Numbered from the stretch's first letter, positions 45,016-55,570 are shown. The stretch: DNA of 64,000 bases from Jaenimonas drosophilae (GCA_030849065.1 JASAON010001628.1:59396-123395); one strand, 5' to 3'. Notes: generated by a model from the letters alone, not told the origin. Numbers and translations: made by a program.

Positions 45016-45194
45016 GGTGTGGGCCCAACATTTGCTCCTCCATTTCACACACACAGGTGACGTAGGAACAAGACTGTAGCTTCCTGCCCACAGTCTGTTG
45101 TTAACTAAGGAGGGGAAGCTGTTTGTTGTGTGATTGTGCTAGAGTGTGTGAATGCCTGTCTGGTAGTACATTGAATGCCAACATCTTGCCAGCT

Positions 45195-45233
45195 TCGTTT
45201 TTACCCCGTTTTCTTCTTTTATGCATTGGTGAG
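45195..45233 (+). promoter_or_regulatory. predicted trans-splice acceptor for the 215-aa protein gene
   Basis: TTCGTTTTTACCCCG and TTTTCTTCTTTT precede AG at 45232-45233, 48 nt before the ATG at 45281. Confidence 0.45.
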
Positions 45234-45280
45234 AAGGCATGAAGTACATAGATTACATCTGAGTGGACCTTTGCCGATAC

Positions 45281-45928
45281 ATGACCACTGCTGGAACATC
45301 TGCCAACATGTGTGCGGGCTTGGTCTCGTCGGATGTTGCAACTTTGGATGGACAAGGAGAACTTGATGCGTGTGAGCAACGAAAATATCAGCTTCTCCGG
45401 CAAATCTTTCAGGCACATTTACACATCAGTCAACAGAAGCTTTTGCGTGTGCAGCATGAGGCTGCCCAGCATCGTTTGGCTGAGCTGGAGCATTCACTTT
45501 CACAGCAATCATCTGAGCTGTTGTTCGATGATGTAAGCCAGAAAACGAGAACACTACCCCAACGCACCTGTGCGCATTTTGCTTTTGGCACTCCGGGAAG
45601 TGATTGCGATGTCCTAGAAGAAGCCGAATCTGTCCAAGATGTTCTCATCCACGAATTAGTTGCGAATGCCGCTCAACCTGCGAATCCTGCCACCAATGAT
45701 TTGCGGCACGGCACGCATCGGCCACGGCACAACGGGGTGGCCAACTCCATGGTTGGAGATGCCCTGGTGCAGCGTGTGGCCCAATGGTGGCTCCATGAGT
45801 CCTATATGGCTCGGGTAGATCGGGATTACGTCCCTCTGCTACTTGAACGCTCTGCAGCTGTGGCGCAACGTGAAATGGCCGGTATGCCTGGTGTATCCAA
45901 TGCACCACCAACCGCTTCTCCAGCTTGA
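45281..45928 (+). CDS. Hypothetical protein, 215 aa
   Basis: No family was recognised. Residues about 30-80 form a Gln/His/Leu-rich helical segment (LLRQIFQAHLHISQQKLLRV) that may be a coiled coil. Residues 135-195 contain a second compact segment, MVGDALVQRVAQWWLHESYM. The tail is short and Pro/Ala-rich. There is no signal peptide or membrane span. The start is the ATG at 45281; the frame could extend six codons to a GTG, which is not credible here. It lies 265 nt after the 918-aa protein gene and 165 nt before the 167-aa gene, with splice signals on both sides. Coding is supported by frame length and context only. Confidence 0.68.
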   Translation: MTTAGTSANMCAGLVSSDVATLDGQGELDACEQRKYQLLRQIFQAHLHISQQKLLRVQHEAAQHRLAELEHSLSQQSSELLFDDVSQKTRTLPQRTCAHFAFGTPGSDCDVLEEAESVQDVLIHELVANAAQPANPATNDLRHGTHRPRHNGVANSMVGDALVQRVAQWWLHESYMARVDRDYVPLLLERSAAVAQREMAGMPGVSNAPPTASPA

Positions 45929-46030
45929 GACGTTCTACATACTCAGTTATCGATGATGCATCTACATCCACACTTGTGGGGAGCCCAGCAAGCACCTCTA
46001 TGCGTTGATCCCCATGACATGTCACTTCAT

Positions 46031-46061
46031 TTTATTCTATGGTTTGTCTTTTCTTTGTTAG
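46031..46061 (+). promoter_or_regulatory. predicted trans-splice acceptor for the 167-aa protein gene
   Basis: TTTATTCTATGGTTTGTCTT followed by TTCTTTGTTAG places AG at 46060-46061, 32 nt before the ATG at 46094. This excludes the upstream in-frame GTG/ATG extension. Confidence 0.55.
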
Positions 46062-46093
46062 ATACTTCTAGTTCGAGCAATCCCGAAGAAGTC

Positions 46094-46597
46094 ATGAAGG
46101 TAGAACTCCAACTTCAGCACTTGGACGAGTGGATGATGCGGTGGCGCAAGTACCAAACTGAGTCGGACTGGCAGATTGAGAAGAACCGCCAGTGGTGGCG
46201 CCAGACGAACCTCGTCACTGCTGCCGGCGTGCTCGGTGGCCTGGTGTTCTACACCTCCGGTAATGCCACGATTCAGCGCCAGTTTGGACCCCCGCACTTC
46301 TTCGACGTCGGTGTCGATGGCCGCATTAAGCAAATGATCTGCGATACCATGACCAGCCGCTGGCGCTACACCCCCCAGGGCTATGGCCGCCTGCTTGTTG
46401 TAGGTGTGCCCACGTACTTGACCTTTGTCATTTCGGAGCACATTCAAGAGCGCCGTCGCCTTCGTCAGTACCTGAAGCAGAACACGGTCTTTGGTGAGCA
46501 GGCGCGCCGCTACCTGGAGACGGGCAAGGTCGAGGAGTACCTCCCCGTGAACATCCAGGCAACGATTCCCCTGACCCAGCGACACTTGTACCCCTAA
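46094..46597 (+). CDS. Probable mitochondrial inner-membrane protein, 167 aa
   Basis: Two hydrophobic segments, about residues 38-56 (NLVTAAGVLGGLVFYTSG) and 103-120 (GRLLVVGVPTYLTFVISE), suggest a small two-span membrane protein. The N-terminus is amphipathic and Trp-rich (DEWMMRWRKYQ, DWQIEKNRQWW), and the C-terminus is Arg-rich and soluble. Size, two spans and aromatic/basic flanks resemble accessory subunits of mitochondrial respiratory complexes or ATP synthase, but I cannot name a family. The reading frame continues upstream to 45953; that part overlaps the predicted splice acceptor and is treated as untranslated. A complex I subunit occurs elsewhere in the window, which is suggestive but not evidence of partnership. 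Confidence 0.72.
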   Translation: MKVELQLQHLDEWMMRWRKYQTESDWQIEKNRQWWRQTNLVTAAGVLGGLVFYTSGNATIQRQFGPPHFFDVGVDGRIKQMICDTMTSRWRYTPQGYGRLLVVGVPTYLTFVISEHIQERRRLRQYLKQNTVFGEQARRYLETGKVEEYLPVNIQATIPLTQRHLYP

Positions 46598-47133
46598 ATC
46601 GTCTCATGGATGGTCTTTCGTGGGACGAAGTCTCTTGACAGGGGGGAGCCTCCAGTACGCCACCATGTACTCTCTTCTACTCTCTACGGCAGGTGCGTGC
46701 GCATGATCATGGGGAGTGGCTAGGCAGAAGTTATGAGTGGGTGTGGAGGTTCTGTCACTGTGGGGATTAGTAAGTAGGGATTTGTAGGCTAACATCTCGA
46801 AAAGATCTCTGAAAGCTCGCCTGCCGACGCACGCACGCGCATTCCGCCATGGTGGCGGACGTGATGTGTTCTTGTGGCGGTGGAGATTACTGCGATGAGG
46901 ATGGCTAAGTTACCTTCATGAGAGGAGGTGAGAATGTGTGTGTGTTTGGTACCTTCATCAAGGCGTTCTATCGTTATGAAGTTGTATGAGTCGTCTTCTT
47001 CTCTTCATGGTTTTTTTGTTGGTGTGCAAAGCAATTAGAGCTCAGTAGTTAGAGAGTGTGCCCGCGCACACAAGAGTTGTGGCGCAGTGAAGAGGTTTTT
47101 CCCTATTCTCCACTCCGAACTTCGCAAGGACTC
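46598..47133. other. intergenic region upstream of the LRR/CNB-like gene
   Basis: The 0.54 kb has no gene. A tract at about 46991-47020 (CGTCTTCTTCTCTTC and TTTTTTTG) precedes AG at 47030-47031, the likely splice acceptor, giving a 5' UTR of about 103 nt. Confidence 0.5.
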
Positions 47134-50100
47134 ATGCCACCACGGCACGGTCCTTCTACCGGTGCGCCGGTGCCACCCTTAGACTTTCACGGTGCAGTCC
47201 CTCGTGCATCCCCGATGCACCAAGCCCCATCTAACCAAAGCTACAGTACGTACAGCAATGAAAGTGGTATTCCATCCACCCCACAGAATATGTTCAGTGA
47301 GTCTACGCGTGAGCTGGAGTCGGAGCTCTCTTCAACTCTTCCTTCTTCTACGGAAGAAGATGAAGAACGCGATGTGCTGCTACTCCACACATTTCGACGT
47401 TGTTGCCGGCGTCATCGTGTGAATCGAATGAATCCGCAGATATTGCATTGCTTTACGGTTGGGGCAGACTACGGCACCGCTGTTCGTGCGATTGCGCCGA
47501 AAGAAGAAGAGGCACCACTGAAGGAGGAGCGCTCATCGGTGATTCTGGAGGAAGCCGATCGAACTTTGAAGCCTCGCTGCACCACCGCTGGTCCATCGGG
47601 TAGGAATGGCTCCATCAAGATGGGGGTGAACGTCTCCCAACTTCCTCAGCCAACCGCCTCCAGTGATGTCAAGGCCGACGACGGTTCGACGCAGGTGGAT
47701 CAACTCGTCATTACCGATGATAGCGATGTGGCGTGTGATGACACAGATGCCGTCATACAGGCCAACCCAACGCTCCCACCTGTTCTGAACGTCACCATGG
47801 CTGAACGTCTTCAGCAATTGGATGTGTATCCCGACGTTCGATCGCTCGATTTACAATCGGTGTATCTTGGCGCACGTCAGCTAATGGCGCTGGCTGATCT
47901 TCTCCGTGTGGAGCTGTGCCTCCCCAAGAGTGGGCCCGCCAACTCCATCGCCTCCGCCGCCAAGCACCAGATTAGCCTGCAGTGGTACCGCTACTCCCTC
48001 CTGCCAGAGCTCTCTACCCTCGTGTTGAGAGACATGCGCCTGGACTTCACCATCGACGAAAGCACCAAGTACAGCATGGAGCTCCTCAGTCCCGCTGCCG
48101 CCGAGACGGAGGGCCGCTTCAAACCTCCGTCGCTGCGTATTGGCGGCAATGAGGCGGTGCGCTACTTTCTCGAGGCCTTGGAGGCACACCCCACTCTCCA
48201 CACACTGGACCTCAGTGACAATCCAATTGGACCTCTGTTGCTCCCTGCCATCTCTCGTCTGCTACGCACGACGCCCACCCTCATGCAGGTGGATGTGTCT
48301 GGAACACTGTTGAGCTCTTCAGAGCAGCAGATGGTGGCTGCCCAATGTCTCTTGAACCGCCTTCGTTGGAAGTCCAAGGATCCAGAGGAGCTGGAGCGCT
48401 TGCGGATTGAATGGCGCGAACGGCAGAAGGAGTGGCTCGATGACAAACAGCAACAACGAGAAGCAGAGCAGCAAGAGGCTGAGGCCGTCGCGGGACTCAC
48501 AGAGGTGCAGCGCCAGCTGTGCCAACTGGATGTAGACCGCCCATCATCCAATGGAGAAGAGTATCGTCCATCTTCCAAGCCAACCCCGTACATCAAGATG
48601 GAGTCAGCTCCTGACGTGGCTCGATGTGGCGGCGGTGGTGGCAGCCTTCCGTCATCTCCGATGCGTGGGGCCAACCTCTCCGGGTCGCCGTCCACTCGCA
48701 CCAGGAGCAATGGCCCGTTGGGTGGATACAGCGCGGCGGTTGGCGAAGTTGGAACGATTGAGTCCTCCACATTTGCCATGACTACGTCCTTCATGATGAG
48801 TGACGGGGTGACGGCAGCCTTTGGCCAAGTAGACTTTGAGAGCCCCATGCGGCAGCATCTCTACACCACTCCCTATCTTCACTACTACGGGCCCCGCGAT
48901 GTGCGGGGGGTGCTGACCCTGCCCTGCGTGGAGGTACTCCGCAGTGCATTCATGGATCCACTCGCGGCACAGTTGACGGTGCTCGGCGGGAAGATAGTTC
49001 CTCCTGGTGTGCCTGGACCTTTTCTTGCCCCAAAGCCTAATCGACGGGCCACCGCTCACCCGCCCAAGCCGACGGAGCTCCTTCGAGAGCATGTGCGTCA
49101 GTCCTTTTTGATGCAGTCTCTGCGGCAGGTGATTCTTCCTGAGCCAGAACGTCCCCAAAGCCTCTTTGGTGATCGGGGATTGGACGACCCACACTTCCGC
49201 ACAGTTGCCGAAGAGAACTACCTCGTCACCATTGAAGCTCAGGAGCGTCAGTGGGCATACATCATTGACAAGCTCGTTCAGTTCATGTATCCGTCCTACT
49301 ACGAGGATGGAGCTGTGGTGTACCCCGCGGGTCAGGACCCATACTGGCTGGGCTTTGTTCCACCTCCGTCCATCGTTGCCGCGATGGAAGATGAGGTTGT
49401 GCGTTCGCAGGACGCATCCCATCATGGATCAGAGGGCCTTCCTGCACCACCGCAGCAGCACCGCTACTACACCGATGTGGAGGTACATCTTCAGTTTGAT
49501 ATGTCCACCGACTTCACCGCGGAGCTCGTTCCTGTTCGTGACTCCCCAAAGGACTTCGCCAGCCTTGGTGAGGATGATGAGGGCGAGGCGCTCCCACCTC
49601 GGGAGTTGGTGGATGTGATTGTTCCCGCAGGCCAGTTTTTTGGTGAGATGGAACTCCTCGGAGGGACGGCCGTCATGCTATCGCAGCATGGTGTGGTGGA
49701 GAGAAAGGGCGTCGATCCTACTGGAGAGCACAACATGGCCTGGATTAGGGAAACCTTCCGCCAGCGACAGGGAAGCGCATCCGTACACCGCGTTGCTGAA
49801 AAGAAGAAGGAAGGAGCGCTGGACAAGCACCGTCACCACCGTCCTCACAACGGATCGCCGCGTGAGCGGCCACGGAATGCGGTTTTGTGGCACATTCCTC
49901 TGCAAGTTGTCTTCCTCTACCTGTATGATCCCTATCAAACCTTCCTGAAGCGCAGTGCGCTCGCTCTTCGGCGATATGTGCCTACGCGCACGGTCCACCC
50001 CTTCATCTCCGCCCTTCTCGCCTTCCTCCTTCGGCCAACGCTCGTGTCCTCGTCCACATGCAATCGAAAGCGTCGCACGGCTGCCGCAGGCGATGACGGC

Positions 50101-50685
50101 CAACCACGGCCCGCATCTGCGCAGGAGGCGGTCCTGAGTAAAGACCTCCTGGAGGACTTTCAGGGCCTTCAACACTCCGTCGTCTTCCTTGAAGAAGGTG
50201 ACTTCCTGCTCAACACCTACGCCTCTGCCAGTGGCAAGTGGAGTGAGCGCCCTCTTCCGCCAGGAACGGTTCTCATGAGTACACCACTCAGCCGGTTGGT
50301 GGAGGCGGCACGATGCCGTCGACTGGCCGAGGGCACCTACTTCTCTACAGAAGCAGGTGATCTAAGTGCCTTCCCGAATCAGTTGATGGGTAAGGCAGCA
50401 GCACTTCGACAGTACCGCGAAGTGAAGAAGCGTACCAACGCGCGTGGCAAAACCAGCCAGCCAATGGCCGACGCGGCCCAAGTCGCCACTGAAGCGGACG
50501 CGGCCCCGACCACGCCACGTGACGTGGCAGAGCAGTTCTTGTGCCATGGGCAGGCGTCCGCGCAGTGGAGGTACTACAAAATCACCAACGAGGACTTTCT
50601 GAGGCTCCCCGAGGAGGTTCAGCTGCGCCTCACTCATCTCCACATTGCCGTCGAGCAGCCAAAGCAAGCAGTTTCACCACGATGA
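47134..50685 (+). CDS. Leucine-rich repeat protein with cyclic-nucleotide-binding-like segments, 1183 aa
   Basis: The first 220 residues are low complexity and charged. Leucine-rich repeats follow (about residues 230-410): VRSLDLQSVYLGARQLMALA and LHTLDLSDNPIGPLLLPAIS are the clearest, of the ribonuclease-inhibitor style. A Gln/Glu-rich coiled coil (about 415-460) leads to a disordered linker. At about residues 826-849, VIVPAGQFFGEMELLGGTAV matches the phosphate-binding-cassette neighbourhood (G-x-F-F-G-E-x-x-L-L) of cyclic-nucleotide-binding (CNB) domains. The expected Arg-Thr-Ala/Ser after it is not obvious, so ligand binding may be lost or changed. The C-terminus (YYKITNEDFLRLPEEVQLRL) resembles the closing helices of a CNB domain, suggesting one large, interrupted domain or two degenerate ones. 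The role is probably a signalling or scaffold protein. The start is the first ATG after the acceptor. Confidence 0.75.
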   Translation: MPPRHGPSTGAPVPPLDFHGAVPRASPMHQAPSNQSYSTYSNESGIPSTPQNMFSESTRELESELSSTLPSSTEEDEERDVLLLHTFRRCCRRHRVNRMNPQILHCFTVGADYGTAVRAIAPKEEEAPLKEERSSVILEEADRTLKPRCTTAGPSGRNGSIKMGVNVSQLPQPTASSDVKADDGSTQVDQLVITDDSDVACDDTDAVIQANPTLPPVLNVTMAERLQQLDVYPDVRSLDLQSVYLGARQLMALADLLRVELCLPKSGPANSIASAAKHQISLQWYRYSLLPELSTLVLRDMRLDFTIDESTKYSMELLSPAAAETEGRFKPPSLRIGGNEAVRYFLEALEAHPTLHTLDLSDNPIGPLLLPAISRLLRTTPTLMQVDVSGTLLSSSEQQMVAAQCLLNRLRWKSKDPEELERLRIEWRERQKEWLDDKQQQREAEQQEAEAVAGLTEVQRQLCQLDVDRPSSNGEEYRPSSKPTPYIKMESAPDVARCGGGGGSLPSSPMRGANLSGSPSTRTRSNGPLGGYSAAVGEVGTIESSTFAMTTSFMMSDGVTAAFGQVDFESPMRQHLYTTPYLHYYGPRDVRGVLTLPCVEVLRSAFMDPLAAQLTVLGGKIVPPGVPGPFLAPKPNRRATAHPPKPTELLREHVRQSFLMQSLRQVILPEPERPQSLFGDRGLDDPHFRTVAEENYLVTIEAQERQWAYIIDKLVQFMYPSYYEDGAVVYPAGQDPYWLGFVPPPSIVAAMEDEVVRSQDASHHGSEGLPAPPQQHRYYTDVEVHLQFDMSTDFTAELVPVRDSPKDFASLGEDDEGEALPPRELVDVIVPAGQFFGEMELLGGTAVMLSQHGVVERKGVDPTGEHNMAWIRETFRQRQGSASVHRVAEKKKEGALDKHRHHRPHNGSPRERPRNAVLWHIPLQVVFLYLYDPYQTFLKRSALALRRYVPTRTVHPFISALLAFLLRPTLVSSSTCNRKRRTAAAGDDGQPRPASAQEAVLSKDLLEDFQGLQHSVVFLEEGDFLLNTYASASGKWSERPLPPGTVLMSTPLSRLVEAARCRRLAEGTYFSTEAGDLSAFPNQLMGKAAALRQYREVKKRTNARGKTSQPMADAAQVATEADAAPTTPRDVAEQFLCHGQASAQWRYYKITNEDFLRLPEEVQLRLTHLHIAVEQPKQAVSPR

Positions 50686-51826
50686 TTGCTGGGTCGATGT
50701 ATCGTCCACCCATCTCATGTAAATCAGCCAGCTCCCATGCGCACATTCCTCAAGTTCGGCGCATTCGAGTCCTACATCATCTTACCCTTGTCGCTCTCTC
50801 TCTCTCTGCGATGGTCACTCCTAAAAAGTGTGTGAGTAGTACCATGCATTGTGTTGTGCCTCCTTCAACTCATCTCTTCTTCCTCTCCATCTTCTCACAC
50901 CTCTCCTGTCTTGTTCTAGTTTGTGTGTTGAAATTGATAGCATCTTCCGTGCTTGTTGTTCAGCGGACATTCCCTTCAGTACACCGTGGAAGGTTTTTTG
51001 TTTTCTCTAGTGGATTTGAATGCATTGACGGGAATACGAAACACTTCAGCGTGACCATTCCAAAAAGCAATCCCAGGGATTTTTGTACGTGACAGTTGCA
51101 ATAGGCTCAAGTATCTTCGTTATCTCCGTCCTCAGTTGAGAATTCTTCGTATTGCCCACCTGTTGTATCAACACCTACTTCTATCCGCCCTCTTCGTTCA
51201 CCGAGCCACACCCGTATTTTTGTTTTCTTTCGTTACGATATACATTTATATCATTAGTAACGATCCTTCGGCGAATATATCAACGAAGCTCTCACCGACT
51301 TCGCCCGACACTTCTTTTGCTTGCCCCGTGAGTGAGGTATTGAGTAGAGGCTCAATATCATCTGTTGTTGTTGTTTTTTTCATTTGCGCTAGGCCTGTGC
51401 TCACTCTTTCCTGGTCGCCGCTGTGGTGCGGATTCGCCATCGCTTCGGTTCGCAGCATCGATCCTTGTTTCCCGTGAGAAGTGGGACTTAGATAAAGCAC
51501 GGAGCACCGCTCAGATCAATTTTCTTCATCGCATCGTCGACAGCCGTTGAGCGGATCCACGTCAGCCTTCAACCATTGGTGGGTGGAGTTCTTCCTGAGA
51601 GCTCCTTCATTGCTTGCCATCGAGTACATTTTCGTGTACGTTGAGAGTAAGTGACATAGGCCGAAAAAAGCATACAAAAAAGGTGAGAAAAATCGAGTGA
51701 GACTTCATTAGAGGAGTCCAAGTGATCACTGTGTGTCTCTGTGACTAGGTAAACGAGAGACAGCATAGCTTCACGTCAGAGTAATTTTTTTTTCCAGGCG
51801 CAAACAGCAGACGACCCCCCTCCCGC

Positions 51827-51841
51827 ACACACACACACACC
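51827..51841 (+). repeat. CA dinucleotide repeat
   Basis: Seven CA units plus a C, following a pyrimidine-rich CCCCCCTCCCG stretch. Confidence 0.85.
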
Positions 51842-52552
51842 TCAAACGCCAACAGCTCGTAATTCGCTTTTGTGAAGGAACACTTGTAGCTCGCTCCTTA
51901 CCCCCTGTGTACAGCAACCGCTAGCAGTCGAGGCTCTCTCTTCATTGCGTTCCGTCGCTTTTGCTCTGCTCACTGTTCTCCATAGCTTACCGAGTTGAAA
52001 TATATTTGTTCACACTTCACCTCTATACGAGCAAAAAGCGCACGCAAAAAGAAAGTCTGAGAGCCACTGTGAGAGCAGCATCATTGTCCTTTAAAGCGAC
52101 CACTAGGTAGTGTGTGTTTTGGGTGTGTACTTCATACTTCGCTGTCTTAAGCGTTCCGGACTATCTCATCAGACTTTGATACCCCGTGAAGAGAAGTGCA
52201 GAACATTGGTAATCAAGTCTGTTACTCCTTGGCGAAAGTGCACTTCGATCGTGTTTGGTGACCCTCCATATTTGAAACGAGACAGCCTTTTTTTGTGTGA
52301 AGAGTTGTTGTTTTTGTCAGGTATATCTTCAGCAGCACTCATTCCTCCCTGCGATCCTCATTGTGCGTACGTACGAACCGACCGTAATAGGAGTTGCTGG
52401 CGCCGTTTGGACATCCGTTGTTAGCTGGATTTCATCCGAATCGACCCACAAGCTCACTTTCTTTCTATTGCTCGCTGTGCCGGCAGTACAACGCACACAT
52501 CTTTCTGCACACGCACGCATCTCACTCCAACCAGTCGAAGCGCAGCAGGAAA

Positions 52553-52578
52553 CCTCTTCTTTCCTGTCCTAATTATAG
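52553..52578 (+). promoter_or_regulatory. candidate trans-splice acceptor nearest the RRM gene
   Basis: CTCTTCTTTCCTGTCC is followed by AG at 52577-52578, 64 nt before the ATG at 52642. Competing acceptors exist upstream. Confidence 0.4.
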
Positions 52579-52641
52579 ATCCCACAGCGATTATCTAATC
52601 GCGTGCGGGATTCAACCGAACCTGAGAGTAACGTGTTGAGA

Positions 52642-54324
52642 ATGAGTAGCCCGCCGACTGAAACGCAGCCAAGCGGGGATCCGTCCACGTTGGAGGCCTC
52701 CCCCGTCATGCACGACGACAACAGTCCTAGAAGCCAGCACTCCCCCATGGCCAACATTGTGGTTCGATCACCCGATTTGAGCTCCGCATCAGGCAGTGTC
52801 CCACGTTACCCAGGCCCTGCGCAGCCACATACACCTCCTCTGGTGTTCACGACGCAGTTTGCCTCCAACATCCCACACCTCCAGTTTGAGCTCAGCTCCC
52901 CTGGATTGGAACCTCTGCAAGTTGGCAACTACAGCTCTGTGGTTGGATGCTTTAACAGCAGTACCTCCAACACTGAGCATAATAGTCGTGGTGGCACGTC
53001 TGTGTCGATGCAGGTCGAGGACAGCCCAATCAAGGTGACGTGCCGCACTCGAAATGGCACCACCTCACCCTACCTCGCCCCAAGCCTTAACGGAGCCGTC
53101 AGCAGTGATATGCGCATGGATCTGAACGCCTCCAACGGCCACCCCTACGGCTACAGCTACTCAGGAAAGACCAGCCCCATCCAAGCCAGTGCCGTTCAGC
53201 CCACCTGCTCCCCAACGCAGCCTCTCCCTCAAAGCGTTTTCCTAGGAGGGCCCATGGATGAAGATAACAGCTCTGACCCACACCCAGCCAACCCCAAACA
53301 CGTTAGCTGGCTCCCCCCAGCAAGCGGTGCCCCTATGGAAGGCGTCACCGGGGTCATGCCACAGATGAAGCGATCCACCAGCAGCACCGATCTGCCAGAG
53401 CTCCCAGCAGGAACTGTGCATCGGGCACTGATGGGCAGATGCCGCTTCATTGCCTTTCCCACGAACCTTACAGGGACGGGTAGCGGTTCGTCAGCGTGCG
53501 GCAGTGCAGCTACCAATGTGAAGCGCAGCGCGAGTAATTCATCGCTCCATGCTTTAGAAAGTAGCAGTGGTGGTGGTGGGATGGACAGCAGCAACGGTAA
53601 CAACGCTTCTGCCCTTGCCCTCTTCATTGGCCAGGTGCGCTTTGAAACCACCCCGGCGGAGCTCATTTGGCTTGTTCACCGAACCTCTGGAGCCTGTGCG
53701 AGCCACTTAGAGAGCCGTGGAGCAGGATGCTATCTTCTCTTCTGCAAGAGCGCAGCCGACCTGCAGTTGGTCCGTGGACTTCATAAGCGGATTCTTTTTG
53801 ATGTAGGTGGTGTATGGCTAGCCAGAACGGCTGAGGAGGTGGATGCACTCTGTGAGTACGTCGCCCTGGATGCCGCCGCTCTCGCACGAAAGGCACGATT
53901 GCCCAGAGACTCGATGGTCGTGGAGGAGATGAAGGTGGAGAACAACAACGCTAGTCACCGCATCCGTGGAGTGATGAATGGGCACCGCATGCAAAATACA
54001 CCGCAGGGTTACCCGGGAATGATGCCCGTTCAATCGCCAGCACCCATGACCCAGCAGCAGCAACTGTACTACAACAACATTCCACCTGGCTTCGTCTTCT
54101 CCATGCCCACATCTGGTGGTCCTCCCGGTTACCAACAGCCCATGTATGGTGCACAGACCATTGTGTCCAACTCTGGTCAAGTGATGCCTACACAGTACGG
54201 CGATCAGGTGCTGCAAACGGGATCTGCTGGCTACGCACCCACCTTTCCTCCACAGCAACATTTGATGTACCAACAGACACAGCTTCAGGCTGTGCAACTC
54301 CCCCCACCCTACCCGCCACAGTAA
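52642..54324 (+). CDS. RNA-binding protein with a single RRM-like domain, 560 aa
   Basis: Most of the protein is Ser/Pro/Thr/Asn-rich low complexity. One ordered domain (about residues 322-410) starts ALFIGQVRFETTPAELIWLV, in which LFIGQV is an RNP2-like strand and ETTPAELIWLV the first RRM helix. GAGCYLLFCKSAADLQLV supplies an RNP1-like strand with aromatic residues, and a final strand VWLARTAEEVDAL follows. A shorter preceding segment (GTVHRALMGRCRFIAFPTN) may be an accessory motif. The C-terminus (about 440-560) is Gln/Pro/Tyr/Met-rich, prion-like, as in RNA-granule proteins. Gene expression in kinetoplastids is controlled largely after transcription, so a role in mRNA stability or translation is likely. 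The target is unknown. Confidence 0.8.
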   Translation: MSSPPTETQPSGDPSTLEASPVMHDDNSPRSQHSPMANIVVRSPDLSSASGSVPRYPGPAQPHTPPLVFTTQFASNIPHLQFELSSPGLEPLQVGNYSSVVGCFNSSTSNTEHNSRGGTSVSMQVEDSPIKVTCRTRNGTTSPYLAPSLNGAVSSDMRMDLNASNGHPYGYSYSGKTSPIQASAVQPTCSPTQPLPQSVFLGGPMDEDNSSDPHPANPKHVSWLPPASGAPMEGVTGVMPQMKRSTSSTDLPELPAGTVHRALMGRCRFIAFPTNLTGTGSGSSACGSAATNVKRSASNSSLHALESSSGGGGMDSSNGNNASALALFIGQVRFETTPAELIWLVHRTSGACASHLESRGAGCYLLFCKSAADLQLVRGLHKRILFDVGGVWLARTAEEVDALCEYVALDAAALARKARLPRDSMVVEEMKVENNNASHRIRGVMNGHRMQNTPQGYPGMMPVQSPAPMTQQQQLYYNNIPPGFVFSMPTSGGPPGYQQPMYGAQTIVSNSGQVMPTQYGDQVLQTGSAGYAPTFPPQQHLMYQQTQLQAVQLPPPYPPQ

Positions 54325-55550
54325 GAAGAAACAAATAACAGCAAAAAATTAAGTAGCTGCAGGAGTGTGCGGGCGTGAAGGGGGAGGACGGAAAGTTGGC
54401 ACGAGGATGTATGTAGAAGGAGGGGCATTGGGAACTCACTCTTTCCCTTTTTTGTACGCTTTGCTTCTGTGGGTGACTTCTTTTGTGTCGACAGCCGAAA
54501 GTTGGCGGAGCTCAAATAAGGAAGGGCACGTTCCCGCTGAGACTACATCGGCTGATGTTCTGTTTTTTTTTTGCTTTTTGTTGCCGTTGTTGTTGTTGTT
54601 GTTCTTTTTGTACTGCGTGTATCTGCGGCGCTGCCCCCCGGCCTCCAAAAATAAAGTAGCAGTAGATGAGAAGCGGGCATACGGGCGTCGTCGTATCAAC
54701 TACTGGCCGTGGTGTGGGCATCGTGGTTTGGTGGGTAAGTGCAATCCGTGAACGCCTATAGTGAAGGATCACAGCGTTGGAATCATGGAGGCGAGCACCT
54801 GAGTTCCGGGCTGCACCAAGTTTGACTTATGGGTTTTTTTTGGCTGCACAAGAACCCGCATAAACGTTGTACCCCCATCTTCACCCATACTCGCAGAGTG
54901 TCAATCAGCACTCGGACTAAAAGCATGGGTCTCGTGGCCTATTCTAAGTACGAGACTCCCGTCTTGGGACTGGCGCTTGGGGGAAAAGGTGTTCCTTGTA
55001 GGCGACTCTGAATGTAAAAGCGGTGTGGGGGCCGCACATGGTGGGTCTTTTAGATGCACCCTTGATGTGGGCCCGCCAAGAATCCCGCCCACCTCTCCCC
55101 TCCCCCACGCCGCCTCACTAACTCCGTATGGAGACCATATTTTCGAGTTTCGTGGAGGTTGAACACGTCCGTGCGTGATCAGTGCATATTCGAAGGATTG
55201 CTTCAGTGGGAAGCTCCAGTCCCAGCGTAGACGCGCAAGCACTTCTTAGCTGAGACAGGCGAGTGATACGCTCCGATGATGGTCTTCCTGAACGTGTTGG
55301 CCTCCTCCATTCTCATCTCGCCTTGGGTCCTTCCGATGTTTTTTTTTATTTCGCTTAATGTAGAGTCGTGGCTGTGGAGACCTCCTCTGGAGTGGGCATC
55401 CATGTTCAGGACACGTGAAGAGAGGGGAAGAGAAGGATGGGTTATGAGATGCTATGAGACAAGGGAAAAGGAAAACGTGTCAGTTAGTTTTCGGGGATTG
55501 ACCACTTCATGCGTCATTCACTCCCAACTTTCTGTTGTAAATATATACAA

Positions 55551-55570
55551 ACACACACACACACACACAC
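55551..55570 (+). repeat. AC dinucleotide repeat, 10 units
   Basis: Uninterrupted (AC)10 in the gene-free region, preceded by AT-rich sequence. Confidence 0.9.

Larger units (their letters stand above)
50686..52641. other. long intergenic region / possible leader of the RRM gene
   Basis: The nearly 2 kb has no convincing gene. It is T- and pyrimidine-rich with several candidate splice tracts (for example near 51366-51381 and 51786-51797), a CA repeat at 51827-51841 and many short upstream ORFs. The last acceptor is AG at 52577-52578, which would give a 64-nt leader; upstream acceptors would give a leader of up to about 1.2 kb. Confidence 0.5.

Noticed and set aside
54690..55260. Possible RNA gene in the gene-free block
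   Set aside because: The base composition differs from its surroundings, but no tRNA, 5S rRNA, spliced-leader or snoRNA signature was recognised, so it is listed only as a point to check.
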